Shown piece after piece: positions 40,395-50,134 of a stretch of DNA of 64,000 bases. This DNA is from Oryza sativa Japonica Group. Taxonomy: Eukaryota > Streptophyta > Magnoliopsida > Poales > Poaceae. Location of the stretch: positions 4,525,501-4,589,500 of the forward strand of contig NC_089040.1 in assembly GCF_034140825.1 (NCBI RefSeq). Direction: 5' to 3'. Positions within the stretch are counted from its first letter, which is position 1; each line of letters opens with the position of its first letter. Under the pieces are notes generated by a model. That model saw only the letters and a program-made list of their open reading frames with translations. It ran no database searches and was not told where the DNA came from. Both the position numbers and the translations under genes were made by a program.

Positions 40395-41979
40395 ATGGCG
40401 AACGCGAGTGCAACGCCCAAGACCCCTCGCCGCCGCCGCCGCGTCACGTTCCTGGCTAGGACTTGCCACCGCCTCCTCCGCTTGCTCGCCACTCACCGCC
40501 TCCGCCGCGGTGGCCATGGCCTTAACTCCATCAGCGCCGGTGACGACTCCCCTCCCTCCGGTCAGCCGCCGCGAGGCCGGGACGCGGAGGAAGCCGAAGC
40601 GACCCAGGCGGCGGCGGCGGCGCAACGGCGGCACGAGGAGCGACACGGCGACGACGACGCCGCCGCCACCGAGGAGGCGGAGGCGGCCGTGGCGGGGAAG
40701 TACTGGGCGCAGCGGCGCAGCCTCTTCTCCCTCTACGACCGCGGCGTGCGGATGGACGCGGAGGGCTGGTACTCCGCCACCCCGGAGCCCATCGCCGCCG
40801 CGCAGGCCGCCCGCGCGCCGCCGGGATCCCTCGTCCTCGACGCCTTCGCCGGCGTCGGCGGCAACTCCATCCAGTTCGCCGCCAGGCACGCCGCCGCCAC
40901 CACCTCCATCTCTCTCCATTTGCAACCTCGCTCGCTAACCACCCCGTCTCCCCTGCAGGGGTTGCTACGTGGTCGCCGTGGAGATCGACCCCCGGAAGGT
41001 GGAGCTCGCGGCGCACAACGCCAGGATCTACGGCGTCGACGACATGATCGAGTTCGTCGTCGCCGATTTCTTCCACCTCGCGCCCTCCTTGAAGGTATGC
41101 TCATCCCTTTACTCAATGATACTGAAAAAGAAACAAAAAAAAATGAAGCGTCAATGCTTCGCATTTAGGTTCAACTCCTAAATTTAGTTTCAGGAGTTAA
41201 GTTTGAAATGGAGTTCTGAAGCGGCCTAAACCCAGCTCTATCTCCCTAGTTTAATTTGTGAGAAAGCTTCACCCGGCTTGGCTCCTATTTTAGGTGAAGC
41301 TGAAACTGTTCGACTGAGAGCTATGCCAAACATGCCATAAATGACGAAACTTGAGCAGAGCTCCAGTTCGTTTATTTTCTCCTCTAATTTATTTACTCTA
41401 GTTGTAAACTTGCAATAACGTTCGGATGTGCGTTTCTGAATTTCAAGCTGGATCAAAGTTTTTTTTAAAAAAAATGGATTCTGATTGTTCTTGTTGCATT
41501 GATCAGGCAGATTTGGTGTTCCTTTCACCGCCATGGGGAGGGCCATCCTACAGCCAAGCTCAAGTTTACTCCCTTGATATGCTGAAGCCAAGAGATGGGT
41601 ATGTTGTTTTTTTTTTTTGCCGATTTCCTGTCATATCCACAATATGAAAAATAATGTGTTTAATCATGCAGATTTACAATTTTCCAAGCTGCTCAGGAAA
41701 TATCTCCAAATATCATCATGTTCCTGCCACGGAATGTGGACTTAAGCCAAGTAGAGCAACTTTCTTGGTTGTCTTCTCCCCCCTTGGATTTTGTGGTACG
41801 ATCTGTTTCATAACCTTTTTCTTTTTTTTCATCGAGCATTTAAAACTTTCAATATGTGAAAAAATTGACATGGTATTCCTGTTGTTTTATAGAGCGAAGA
41901 GAATTACATAGAACATAGATTCAAAGGGATAACCGCCTACTTTGGAGGTTTGGCACAAGAAGTTCTGAAGCAAGGATAA
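40395..41979 (+). CDS. TGS1: Trimethylguanosine synthase-like RNA cap methyltransferase
   Basis: SAM-dependent methyltransferase that converts the m7G cap of snRNAs and snoRNAs to the 2,2,7-trimethylguanosine form in the nucleus. Exons are 40395-40885, 40959-41094, 41507-41598, 41672-41795 and 41893-41979, joined in frame to 309 residues. After a low-complexity basic and acidic N terminus, the catalytic core runs KYWAQRRSLFSLYDRG, DAEGWYSATPEPIA, the SAM-binding motif VLDAFAGVGGN (147-157), VAVEIDPRKVELAAHNA and the base-stacking motif SPPWGGP (216-222). The C terminus is KGITAYFGGL. The length fits compact plant TGS1 paralogues, not the long animal protein. Intron 1 is only 73 bp and needs a GC donor (CCAG followed by GCACGC); no GT in the area keeps the frame. 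The other introns are GT-AG. Confidence 0.9.
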
Positions 41980-43006
41980 ATTTCTTTCTAAGGTTTCAAT
42001 GTCTAGCTTCCCCTGAAATTCTGGTCTAATATCTTGCAAATGCCCCTTAGTTGGTGTCTCAACGCAAGAGAAGCTAAGGCTTGATGGTAGCCCAACGTTT
42101 TTATTTGATTCAGTATATGGAAGGTATATCCCATATTTTTGGTTCACTACAAGGTCTCAACTGTGTCGGTGGCGTGGTGGGAGATTTGGTATTGTGCTGC
42201 TCCACAAATTTGGCTTCGATTATTTGGCATTCTGGCCTTTTAGCAAATTGCTACCATCATTGTCAAGATTGCCCCTAACTCCACATGCAGCGAAGCAGTC
42301 CTATCTCGTCAATGCTAAATTTAGAAAATCTATAAGCAACCCCAATTTACTGGAGAAAAATACATAGAGGGAAAACCACCATCACTGCTTCCATTCCCTT
42401 CAGCAACAAAGAAATAGTTCTTTTGGGAGATGGATTTTTGTCCCTAGAGAGAATGTCCAATGTCGTCTAAAAAGTCATTAAAAGAGCTTTAAAAAAATTT
42501 GGTAAGATAGAACTTTTAAATTTGACTTGTACAATTAGAATTTTACAAAAACAATAAAATTACCGTGAATTACGTGTTCTATTTGAAGTCAAATTTATTA
42601 TTTTTGTTTCTGAATTGACCATGAGTTTATTATTATACAGAGTCAAATCTATTGTTTTTGTTTTCAGAGTCAAATTGACCGTGAATTATGTGTTCTATTT
42701 GAAACCTGTATGTTTATGGTGTGGTACCATTTTTATTATTTTTTGTGCGACCTAAAAAAACCCCAAGGGAATGGCCCCTCGAGGGATAAATAAACTTTCC
42801 CATTCTTTTGTCAATGTAAACTTTAGAAAACCTATAAACAACCTAATTTACATGACAAAAATACAACAAGGGAAAAAAAATTAACAAAAGAATCAATTCC
42901 TCCTTCCATCCCCACAAACCCCCCAACAACAAAAAAAACAAAAATGTTCAACACATATTTATATATTCACTAATGCTAACTATACTAACAATTTATATAA
43001 TCGTCA
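41980..43006. other. TGS1-like and GAE convergent 3' region
   Basis: The TGS1-like gene (+) and GAE (-) converge here. The segment 42480-42770 is AT-rich with an internal partial duplication (TGTTCTATTTGAA occurs near 42567 and 42689). An open frame at 41887-42147 on the minus strand has no domain. No gene is seen. Confidence 0.55.
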
Positions 43007-44778
43007 TCACAAGCGGCTCCTGAATGCGTGAGTTCCTCTGTTGTAGCCGTAGTAGGAGAGGTACCACCGGACGAACTTCTTGAGCCCCATCTCGAGGCTG
43101 GTCGTCGGCTTGTACCCGAGCTGCTCCCTCGCCAGGCTGATGTTGGCGTGGGTGAAGGGCACGTCGCCATTGCCGGGCATCTCGACGACGTGCCTCCTCG
43201 CCTTCACCATCAGGCACCTCTCCAGCATCGCCACCAGCGCCGGCACCGTCACCGGCGACGTGTTCCCGAGGTTGAAGATCCTGTACGGCGCCGCCCCGCG
43301 CTTCCTCCCGCCCCCGCCCGTGCTCCGCCCAGCCGTGTCCAGCGCCGCCAGGCACCCCCGCACGATGTCGTCGATGTAGGTGAAGTCCCTGGTGTTGGAA
43401 TATAAAGTGAATTGTCCATCTTTTCTCACCAGCTCAAGCTTTTGAGTTGAACTAGTCGGTGCATGCAACTCAATATGGTATCAGGGTTGGAAATTTCGGA
43501 ACGAAATTTTCGAAATTTGATCATTTCAGACCCCTCCGATACGATATTATTTCAGCTGAAATTTTTAAATTTCTACGTGAAATTTTGGTAATATTTGCTC
43601 AAATTCAACTAAATTTTGTTCAAAATTTCGGACCGAAATTGACCGAAAATTTCAGCATTTCGGTGAGGCCCGATCAAATCGGCCTAACCGATAGGATCAA
43701 CCCTGACTGGCTGACTCAATATGGTATCAAAAGTTAGAGGTCTTGAGTTCGAATTCTGGCTGAATTGCAGCCCACTTCTATTCCATGCAACTTAATACCT
43801 GGCGATGTCGACGTGATCACGGCCCCGGTAGACGGTGACCGGCTTCCCCTGCAGGATGTTGCGGGTGAAGAAGAAGTAGGCCATGTCGGGGCGGCCCCAG
43901 GGACCGTACACCGTGAAGAAGCGGAGGCCGGTGATGGAGAGGCCGTAGATGTGGTTGTAGGTGTGGGTGATGGCCTCGCCGGCTTTCTTGGTGGCGGCGT
44001 AGAGCGACGCCGGCTTGTCGGTGCGGTGCGCCTCGGAGAAGGGGACGGCGTCGTTGAGACCGTAGACGGAGGAGGAGGAGGCCCAGACGACGGCCGGCTG
44101 CGGGTCGGCGTCCTTGCAGGACTCGAGGAGGGAGACGAGGCCGGCGACGTTGGAGCGGACGTACGACGAGGGGTTCTCCATGGCGTAGCGGACGCCGGCC
44201 TGCGCGGCGAGGTGGAGGACGTGGGTGAAGGGGACGACGTCGAACAGCTTGGCGAGGAGGCGGCCGTCGTTGATGTCGCCGTCGACGACGAACACGCCGT
44301 GCGAGCCCAGGAGGGCGCGCCGCGCCTTCTTCAGCGACGGGTCGTAGTAGGAGTTGTAGTTGTCGATGCCGACGACGCCGTCGCCGCGCTTGCGGAGGGC
44401 GAGGGAGCAGTGCGCGCCGACGAACCCGGCGGCGCCGGTGACCAGCACGGACAGCCCGGCGCCCTCCGCCGACCCGGGCGGCCGCCGCGGCGACGCCGAC
44501 GCCCTGATCTGCCGCTCCCAGTGCAGCCCGCCCCACGACGCCGCCGGGAAGTAGCGCGACGACGACGCCGCGGCGTCGCCGGCGAGGGAGCGGAAGCTCA
44601 GGTACGTCGCCGTCATCGCCACCAGGAACAGCGCCCACAGGAACATGGTCCCCGTCGACGCGAAGCACCGGTGAACCTGCCGGCTCATCGCCGCCGACGA
44701 CCGCTGCTCCACCTTCACCTTCCCCGGCGTCGACGGGTACATCACCTCGGCCTCCTCCTCCTCCACCACCACCCGCAT
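43007..44778 (-). CDS. GAE: UDP-glucuronate 4-epimerase, split by a transposon-derived intron
   Basis: Golgi type II membrane enzyme that interconverts UDP-glucuronate and UDP-galacturonate, the precursor of pectin. Exon 1 is 44778-43799 and exon 2 is 43388-43007, giving 453 residues. A membrane anchor lies at about 45-62, the NAD-binding GAAGFVG at 115-121 and the catalytic Tyr260-x3-Lys264 in SLYAATKKAGE. RDFTYIDDIVRGCL and GNTSPVTVPALV complete the family pattern. Plant GAE genes are known as intronless. Here a 405-bp insertion with 5-bp duplication CCTGG splits the codon for Arg327. The duplication supplies CCAG followed by GT at one end and ACACCAG followed by G at the other, so splicing 43798-43389 (410 bp) restores DIARDFTYID exactly. 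If it is not spliced, a stop follows at once. The start at 44778 is preceded by a CTC/GAG-type run; 44740-44742 is an alternative ATG. Confidence 0.9.
43393..43797 (+). mobile_element. LTR-type miniature element fossil (TRIM-like), 405 bp
   Basis: The left end is a terminal repeat of about 83 bp starting TGTTGGAATATAAAG, followed directly by TGGTATCA, a primer-binding site of the initiator-methionine tRNA type used by Copia-like elements. A 5-bp target duplication CCTGG lies at 43388-43392 and 43798-43802. There is no coding capacity. The copy looks incomplete, with only one terminal repeat evident at full length. A second, smaller element seems inserted within it. It lies antisense in the GAE coding sequence and appears to function as an intron. 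Confidence 0.75.
43482..43712. mobile_element. Possible MITE nested in the LTR-type fossil
   Basis: The block opens with CAGGGTTGGAAATTTCGG and closes with GGATCAACCCTG, giving short inverted ends CAGGGTTG and CAACCCTG. A 16-bp direct repeat ACTCAATATGGTATCA lies near both ends (about 43469 and 43716). The interior is rich in AAATTTCG-type motifs. The ends and the size of the target duplication are uncertain. Confidence 0.5.
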
Positions 44779-45157
44779 CCTCCTCCTCCTCCTCCTCCTC
44801 CTCTCCTCACGCAACCAAACAACACACCATCGATTCAGCTCGAACGAGATCAAATATTTTTGAGTTCCGTTGCTCGAAAAAGAATTAGAATTTTGAGTTC
44901 TTGCTGAATTTTGGTGGTTTTGTTGTTCTGAGAAATGATTTTTTTTTGTTTTCTTTAATTTTTTTGGCCGTGGGAAATGGGCGGGAGGGATTAGTGGAGC
45001 GTGCGAAGGATGTTGCATAAATAGCGGTGGTTTTGTGTTCGGAGGCTCGGCGATGATGGTGGGGGTCCCTGTAATTTAGCACTGTTTATTTTTAGGCCAT
45101 ATGGTATAACATTTGAGGATGTTTTGAAAATGGCAGGACCATCATCCATTGAATGCA
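44779..45157 (-). promoter_or_regulatory. GAE leader and promoter region
   Basis: An uninterrupted CTC trinucleotide run directly precedes the start codon (about 44779-44805), followed by T-rich leader sequence. No TATA box can be fixed with confidence. Confidence 0.4.
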
Positions 45158-45160
45158 TTA

Positions 45161-45434
45161 GGGCATCTACAAAGGTAGAGTCAGATATGAGCTCTACGTT
45201 ATCTGGAGACTAGCATCCTACAACAGTTAGAGACAATATGGTCTCAACTTTTTCTTACTTTTATTTTCTTTCTTTCACCACCATGCAACAAAATTTGCTC
45301 TAATAAATGCTAAGAGTCGACTCTGAGCTGTTGTCATGCATAACAACCATACTCCTTTCTCTTTCTTCCATGTCATCAAACTTACTTGCATGGCAATAGA
45401 GAGAGACCACTAATAAACACCGTTGTACATGCCC
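45161..45434. mobile_element. Tourist-type MITE, 274 bp
   Basis: Termini GGGCATCTACAAAGGT and ACCGTTGTACATGCCC, flanked by TTA at 45158-45160 and 45435-45437. It sits upstream of GAE. Confidence 0.85.
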
Positions 45435-45609
45435 TTATGCATGAGATTTGCGAAGAAATAGGGAACATATGTATCGAGGTTTGTCTAGCATTTTAATCCT
45501 TTCCTTATGCCATTAGGCCAATACCATATGCCATTAGTTGGTTTCAGTTTTGTAGTATAACCTAAACAAAACCCACTATATTTAGACTTGGTGCCAATGC
45601 AATGATGTA

Positions 45610-45844
45610 CTCCATCCGTCCCAAAAAAAGGCAAACTCTGGGTTTCCGTGTCCAACTTTGACTATCCGTCTTATATGAAATTTTTTTATAATTCGTATTT
45701 TCATTGTTGTTAGATGATAAAACATGATTAATATTTTATGCGTGACTTGTCTTTTTAATTTTTTTCATAATTTTTTCAAATAAGACGGACGGTCAAACGT
45801 TGGACACGGAAACCAGGGTTTGTCTTTTTTTGGGACGGAGGTAG
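45610..45844. mobile_element. Stowaway MITE, 235 bp, family A copy 2 (inverted)
   Basis: Termini CTCCATCCGTCCCAAAAAAA and TTTTTTTGGGACGGAGGTAG with TA flanks (45608-45609 and 45845-45846). The interior matches the copy at 39891-40137 in reverse orientation. A degenerate relative without clear ends lies at about 48480-48645. Confidence 0.9.
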
Positions 45845-46302
45845 TACCTATTATCATGTCATGCGCTGAAAAGTGTAGTCTGCCGTTTCCGAGCATCCGA
45901 GTGCCTCTCTTTTAGCACATCAAAATGTGATGGAGGCTAGAACAAATTTATAAAACCGTTGAACTTAGTTTTTTTACTTGATATATGTGTTAAGAAACTT
46001 AGAGCTTGACCAATGAAGACATGAACCAAATATATTTATTGGGTCCATCACCAAACTTTTCATATATGGATTTGCACTACTGTCCAAAGAGGAGAGGAAT
46101 TACTCATTTGTATACTTGATGAAAGGATTGGAATAAGAGAAAATAATCTCACCTCTAAATTTTGTATCTCCACTTTGCTCTTAAATTATACAACCGTGTT
46201 GTACTACTCTCTATATTATCAAGCACGAAGCTATAAGGGAGACCAAGGTAGAAGAAGGAAGAGAAATCTCTTATACGATTTGCACTTTAAGAATTGGACT
46301 AA

Positions 46303-46449
46303 GGGTGTGTTTAGTTCACGCAAAAATTGAAAATTTGGTTGAAATTGGAATGATGTGATGGAAAAGTTGGAAGTTTGTGTGTGTAGGAAAGTTTTGATGT
46401 GATAAAAAAGTTGAAAGTTTGAAGAAAAAGTTTGGAACTAAACTCGGCC
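46303..46449. mobile_element. Tourist-type MITE, 147 bp
   Basis: Termini GGGTGTGTTTAGTTC and GGAACTAAACTCGGCC, flanked by TAA at 46300-46302 and 46450-46452. It is rich in AAAGTTTGGAAGTTTG-like motifs. Confidence 0.88.
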
Positions 46450-46692
46450 TAAAAAATGAATTTCTTGTATCCTCCTTGTTTCGTTTTGGTGCCTTCTGAC
46501 GACTAGCCGATTCGATTCACCGGCGACTAGCCGATTGGGGTTTTGGGTGTGCTCCATGGTAAACAAGAAGTCGATGTTGCATGTATGGAGCAGAGACGAC
46601 GTCGGACCGTGCCATCGAACGATCAGGCCATACATGACGGTGGAAATCCAACCCAACCCAAATGCAACGGTAGAAAAACTGTACTGTACACC

Positions 46693-47209
46693 TCTCCGTG
46701 CTCAGCAGCATCGAGGAGTGGACAAGATGAGCCCGGGCGTCCTCCTCATCATCGCCATCCTGGACGTCGTTTTTTTTTTAAATGAGGGTAAAAGCTTTGC
46801 CTCGTATATTAATAGAGATGGAGAAAAAACAAAACAAAATTAGAAAGGGAAATATTTACAGGGCAAGCCAAAAGAGCTAAACCCGCAAGAATTGGCCAAG
46901 AGACTAAGTGATATCTCCAAAAATTCCAAACTCTTGAAGCTTTGAGGCTCCAGCCTTGACCCAGGCTCGAGCCTCCTCCTTGATCTTGGCGATGATGGAA
47001 GCCGGCGTTAAGGTGGTGTTTCGGAAGATTATTGCGTTTCGTTCGCACCAAACTTCCCATGAAACCAAGATCACCAGTGCTCACAAAGGAAAGCGGGGGG
47101 TGTTAGGAGTGTCTACCACTACGTTCCACCATTGCTCCACCGAGTCGCAGTCCACCGAGTCGTCTTCTTCCTCTTCGGCATTCTCAACCTGCTGGTGCAG
47201 AATCTCCTC
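46693..47209 (+). pseudogene. Truncated copy of the ATL gene 5' coding region
   Basis: 46693-46770 and 47157-47209 match about codons 16-52 of the ATL RING gene at 48800, including the stretch encoding [12 protein letters not shown] and the following membrane segment. The RING domain is absent. A 5'-truncated LINE interrupts the copy. It has an extra triplet-scale insertion before the MSPG region and point differences, so it is a partial tandem duplicate and not a gene. Confidence 0.85.
46771..47156 (-). mobile_element. 5'-truncated LINE inserted in the ATL fragment
   Basis: The run of T at 46771-46780 is the poly(A) tail of a minus-strand LINE. Reading the minus strand from about 47156, the frames give EQWWNVVVDTPNTP and SWEVWCERNAIIFR, the zf-RVT region of LINE ORF2, and then KIKEEARAWVKAGASKLQEF. 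The flanking host sequence resumes after GTCG at both sides, consistent with a short target duplication. It is broken and heavily truncated. Confidence 0.8.
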
Positions 47210-47265
47210 AGACAGACTTCAGAGTTCAAACCAAATTGGCCCTAAATTTTCGGCATATCGAGTGG

Positions 47266-48440
47266 TGTGCTCTGACGCTCAGACTCCGCTTGTTTTACAC
47301 ACAGGGGTTCAGACTTTCAGTTGCCCCTCTGCAGCAACAGCCAACAAGCCCACCCTTGCAGAAGCTTTGTCGCTAGGAATCTAGTTTCTGAACTTTTGGA
47401 AATTCGGAATGTCGTCGAGATGAACAACACATCTGCAATCTCACCTCCCTCTTGCAGAGTTTTAGTGTTCTCCATTTTTTATTTTTGCCCTTGTCTAGAT
47501 CCACATGTACCAAATCTAGAACATGAACTTCAATCTGAGTATCCAGTAAAACCTATGACATGGACCCTAGCCAAATTATTCATGCTTTTACCAAATTTCG
47601 AGTAGACTTCAAACCGAACCACACTAAATTTTGAGAAAATTGCATATCTATCATTGCATAAGTTAGGATTCGCTCAACTACTATCACTTAAATGGGCTTA
47701 GCTAGAATACCATAATTAACCAATGTGTATTTGCTAAAATACTATCCCGGACAGAAATACCCTGGATCTTCTTCTTCATCCCTCCCTCCAATGACTGAAT
47801 AGGTCGCCAGTGGCCACCGCCGGCTCCACTGCCGCGCCATCGCTCACGTCGTCTGGGCTGGGCACCGTTGCGCATCGCCGCCCCACCCTGACTCGCCGGC
47901 TGACGACAACCTCGCCCCGACACCTTGCTGCCACCGGCAATTAGGGCGTTGCCCTCCCTACCATCGGTCCATCCTGGTATGTGTCGGCGAGGCAGCACCT
48001 GTGAAGCCGGCGGTGGCCGCCAGCAACCTCTTCAAGCATGGGAGGGAAGAAGATGAGCTAGGGGCATTTCATTTCTAGATAGTATTTTAGTAATGATCGA
48101 TTGTGGATGGTATTCTAGCGAAGTCCATTTTGAATAATTGTATTTTTATCCAGTAGATATGCAATTTTCTCCTAAACTTTTGGCCTATCTGGACGTGTCA
48201 GGGGATGGGGTGACACATTGATGAATGGTGTGTTCTGACTCTGCTTGTTTTACGCAGGATTCAGATTTTCGTTGCTCCCATGCAACAACAAGCCCACCCT
48301 TGCAGAGGTTTGTCGCTAGGGAATCTGCAAAATTTGTTTCTGAACTTTTGGAAATCCGGAATGTCGTCGAGATGAACAATACACCTGCAATCTGCAGTAT
48401 CAGTATGCTCCCTCTTGCAGAGTTCTCCAATTTTTTTTTA
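47266..48440 (+). repeat. Duplicated ATL upstream segment, two copies
   Basis: About 47266-47470 and 48220-48440 are diverged copies of the same sequence. They share ACAAGCCCACCCTTGCAGA, TTTCTGAACTTTTGGAAAT and GGAATGTCGTCGAGATGAAC. The second copy lies about 360 bp upstream of the ATL start codon, and the first follows the truncated ATL copy. Together with the coding fragment this points to an old tandem duplication of the locus. Confidence 0.8.
47633..48171. mobile_element. Mutator-like element, 539 bp, Pack-MULE-like
   Basis: Inverted termini GAGAAAATTGCATATCTA, with homology recurring to about 80 bp (TAGCTAGAATACCA against its partner). The 9-bp flanks are CTAAATTTT (47624-47632) and CTAAACTTT (48172-48180), eight of nine matching. 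The GC-rich interior (about 47790-48060) has gene-like composition but no recognised domain. It lies between the two duplicated ATL upstream segments. Confidence 0.85.
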
Positions 48441-48799
48441 CTGACATCGTAGTTTGATACTCTGTGCAACCATAAGTTTACGTGACCAACTTTAATTGTA
48501 CGTATTATTTAATTTTTTTTATAATTAGTATTTTTGTTGTTATGAGATAATAAAACATGAATAATACTTTATGTGTGACTTATGTTTTAAAGTTTTTTCA
48601 AAAAAAAAATTAAATAAGAAGGACGATTAAAATTGAGCACGGAAAAATATGGCTGCAATTAATATATAGCCGCAATCAGTAGTTTCATTGCATTGCGTAC
48701 ATCAGCATGACGTCATCACCTACCATCTCTTCTTCTCTACGACGTCGCCTCGTATAACAACAAGCTCTTCTTCTTCTCGTGTTACCATTTGTGACAACA

Positions 48800-49305
48800 A
48801 TGGACACGTCGGCGTCCACCTCGCCGCCGCCGCCGCGCTCTGTGCTCAGCACCATCGAGGACAAGATGAGCCCGGGCGTCCTCCTCATCATCGCCATCCT
48901 CGCCGTCGTCTTCTTCCTCTTCGGCTTGCTCAACCTGCTGATCCAGAACCTGCTCCGGATGCGCCGGGCGCGGCGGCGGCGGCGGCGCGTGGGCGACGGC
49001 GGCGGCGGCGTCGGCATGGGCAGCCCGACGGCGTTCCAGGGCCAGCTCCAGCAGCTGTTCCACCTCCACGACGCCGGCGTCGACCAGACCTTCATCGACG
49101 CGCTCCCCGTCTTCGTCTACCGCGCCGTCGTCGGCGCCGGGCTCCGCAAGGACGACCCGTTCGACTGCGCCGTGTGCCTGTGCGAGTTCGCCGGCGACGA
49201 CAAGCTCCGCCTCCTCCCGACGTGCGGCCACGCGTTCCACGTGCCCTGCATCGACGCCTGGCTGCTGTCGCACTCCACGTGCCCCATCTGCCGCGGCAGC
49301 GTCCT

Positions 49306-49339
<34 letters not shown>

Positions 49340-50134
49340 TCGTCGGCGTCCACCCCGGTAGCGCGGCGCGTGCTCGACTCGGAGAGCCTCGGCGAGACGT
49401 TCGCCAACAATGGAGGTGGGGACAGCGAGGGGTCTTCTCCCAAGGCGGCGGCGGCGGAGGAGGAGGAGGTCGTCGAGGTGAAGCTTGGCAAGCTCAAGTG
49501 CATCGACGGCAATGGCAATGCCGGCGACCTCGCCGTCGTCAAAGGCACCACCACCAGCAACGATGGCGACATCGGCGGCGGCGGCAGGGGAGATCTTGGA
49601 CAGAGACGGTGCTTCTCCATGGGATCCTACGAGTACGTCATGGACGAGCACGCCGCGCTCCGCGTCGCCGTCAGGACGCCCAAGCGGAGGCCGCCGGCGA
49701 GGTCGAGGTCTCGCCGCCGGCTCGCGCTGTCGGAGTGCGACTTCGCGGGCTCCGCCTCCAAGAAGGGCGCGTGGGAAGCGGCGGTGATAGAGGCCGCGTC
49801 GGCGGACGCCGCGGCGGCGAGGCTGAACAGGGACAGCTTCTCCGTGTCCAAGATCTGGATGACGTCAGCCACTAGGAAGGAAGATGTCCGGACGGCGGCG
49901 GAATTGGCCGGCGGAGGGAGGCGTGCGGCGTCGTTCCGGTGGCCGGCGATGGCCGAGGCCAGCAAGAAGCATGGCGGGATCAACGACGAGCGCCGCGACG
50001 TCGAGGCCGGCGGCAATGGCGACTCGTCTCTCGCCGACGAGCGGCCGTCGTTGGCGAGGACGGCGCTGCAGTACATCGTCGGCGGCGGCGGCGGCGGGCG
50101 GCAGCAGAGCAGCCGAGTTGGAAGCCATTCTTGA
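48800..50134 (+). CDS. ATL-type RING-H2 E3 ubiquitin ligase
   Basis: Membrane-anchored E3 ligase of the plant ATL family, which pairs with E2 enzymes to ubiquitinate targets. Many members act in defence and development. It is a single exon of 444 residues, the usual ATL gene form. A hydrophobic segment lies at 26-48, followed by a basic stretch ([11 protein letters not shown]). The GLD-like motif is [13 protein letters not shown] (93-105). The RING-H2 runs from Cys123 to Cys164 with [23 protein letters not shown] and STCPICR, complete in its metal ligands. The long C-terminal half has no known domain but contains [15 protein letters not shown], typical of the ATL46/ATL13 subgroup, and low-complexity Gly, Ala and Asp runs. 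The start is the first ATG with a good reading frame, in line with relatives. A truncated 5' copy lies about 2 kb upstream. Confidence 0.95.

Noticed and set aside
43765-44907. Plus-strand open frame antisense to GAE
   Set aside because: Same reason: acidic and valine-rich low-complexity translation opposite a well-conserved enzyme.
48782-49651. Long open frame antisense to the ATL gene
   Set aside because: A composition effect of GC-rich coding DNA. It has no domain, while the sense strand encodes a complete RING-H2 protein.
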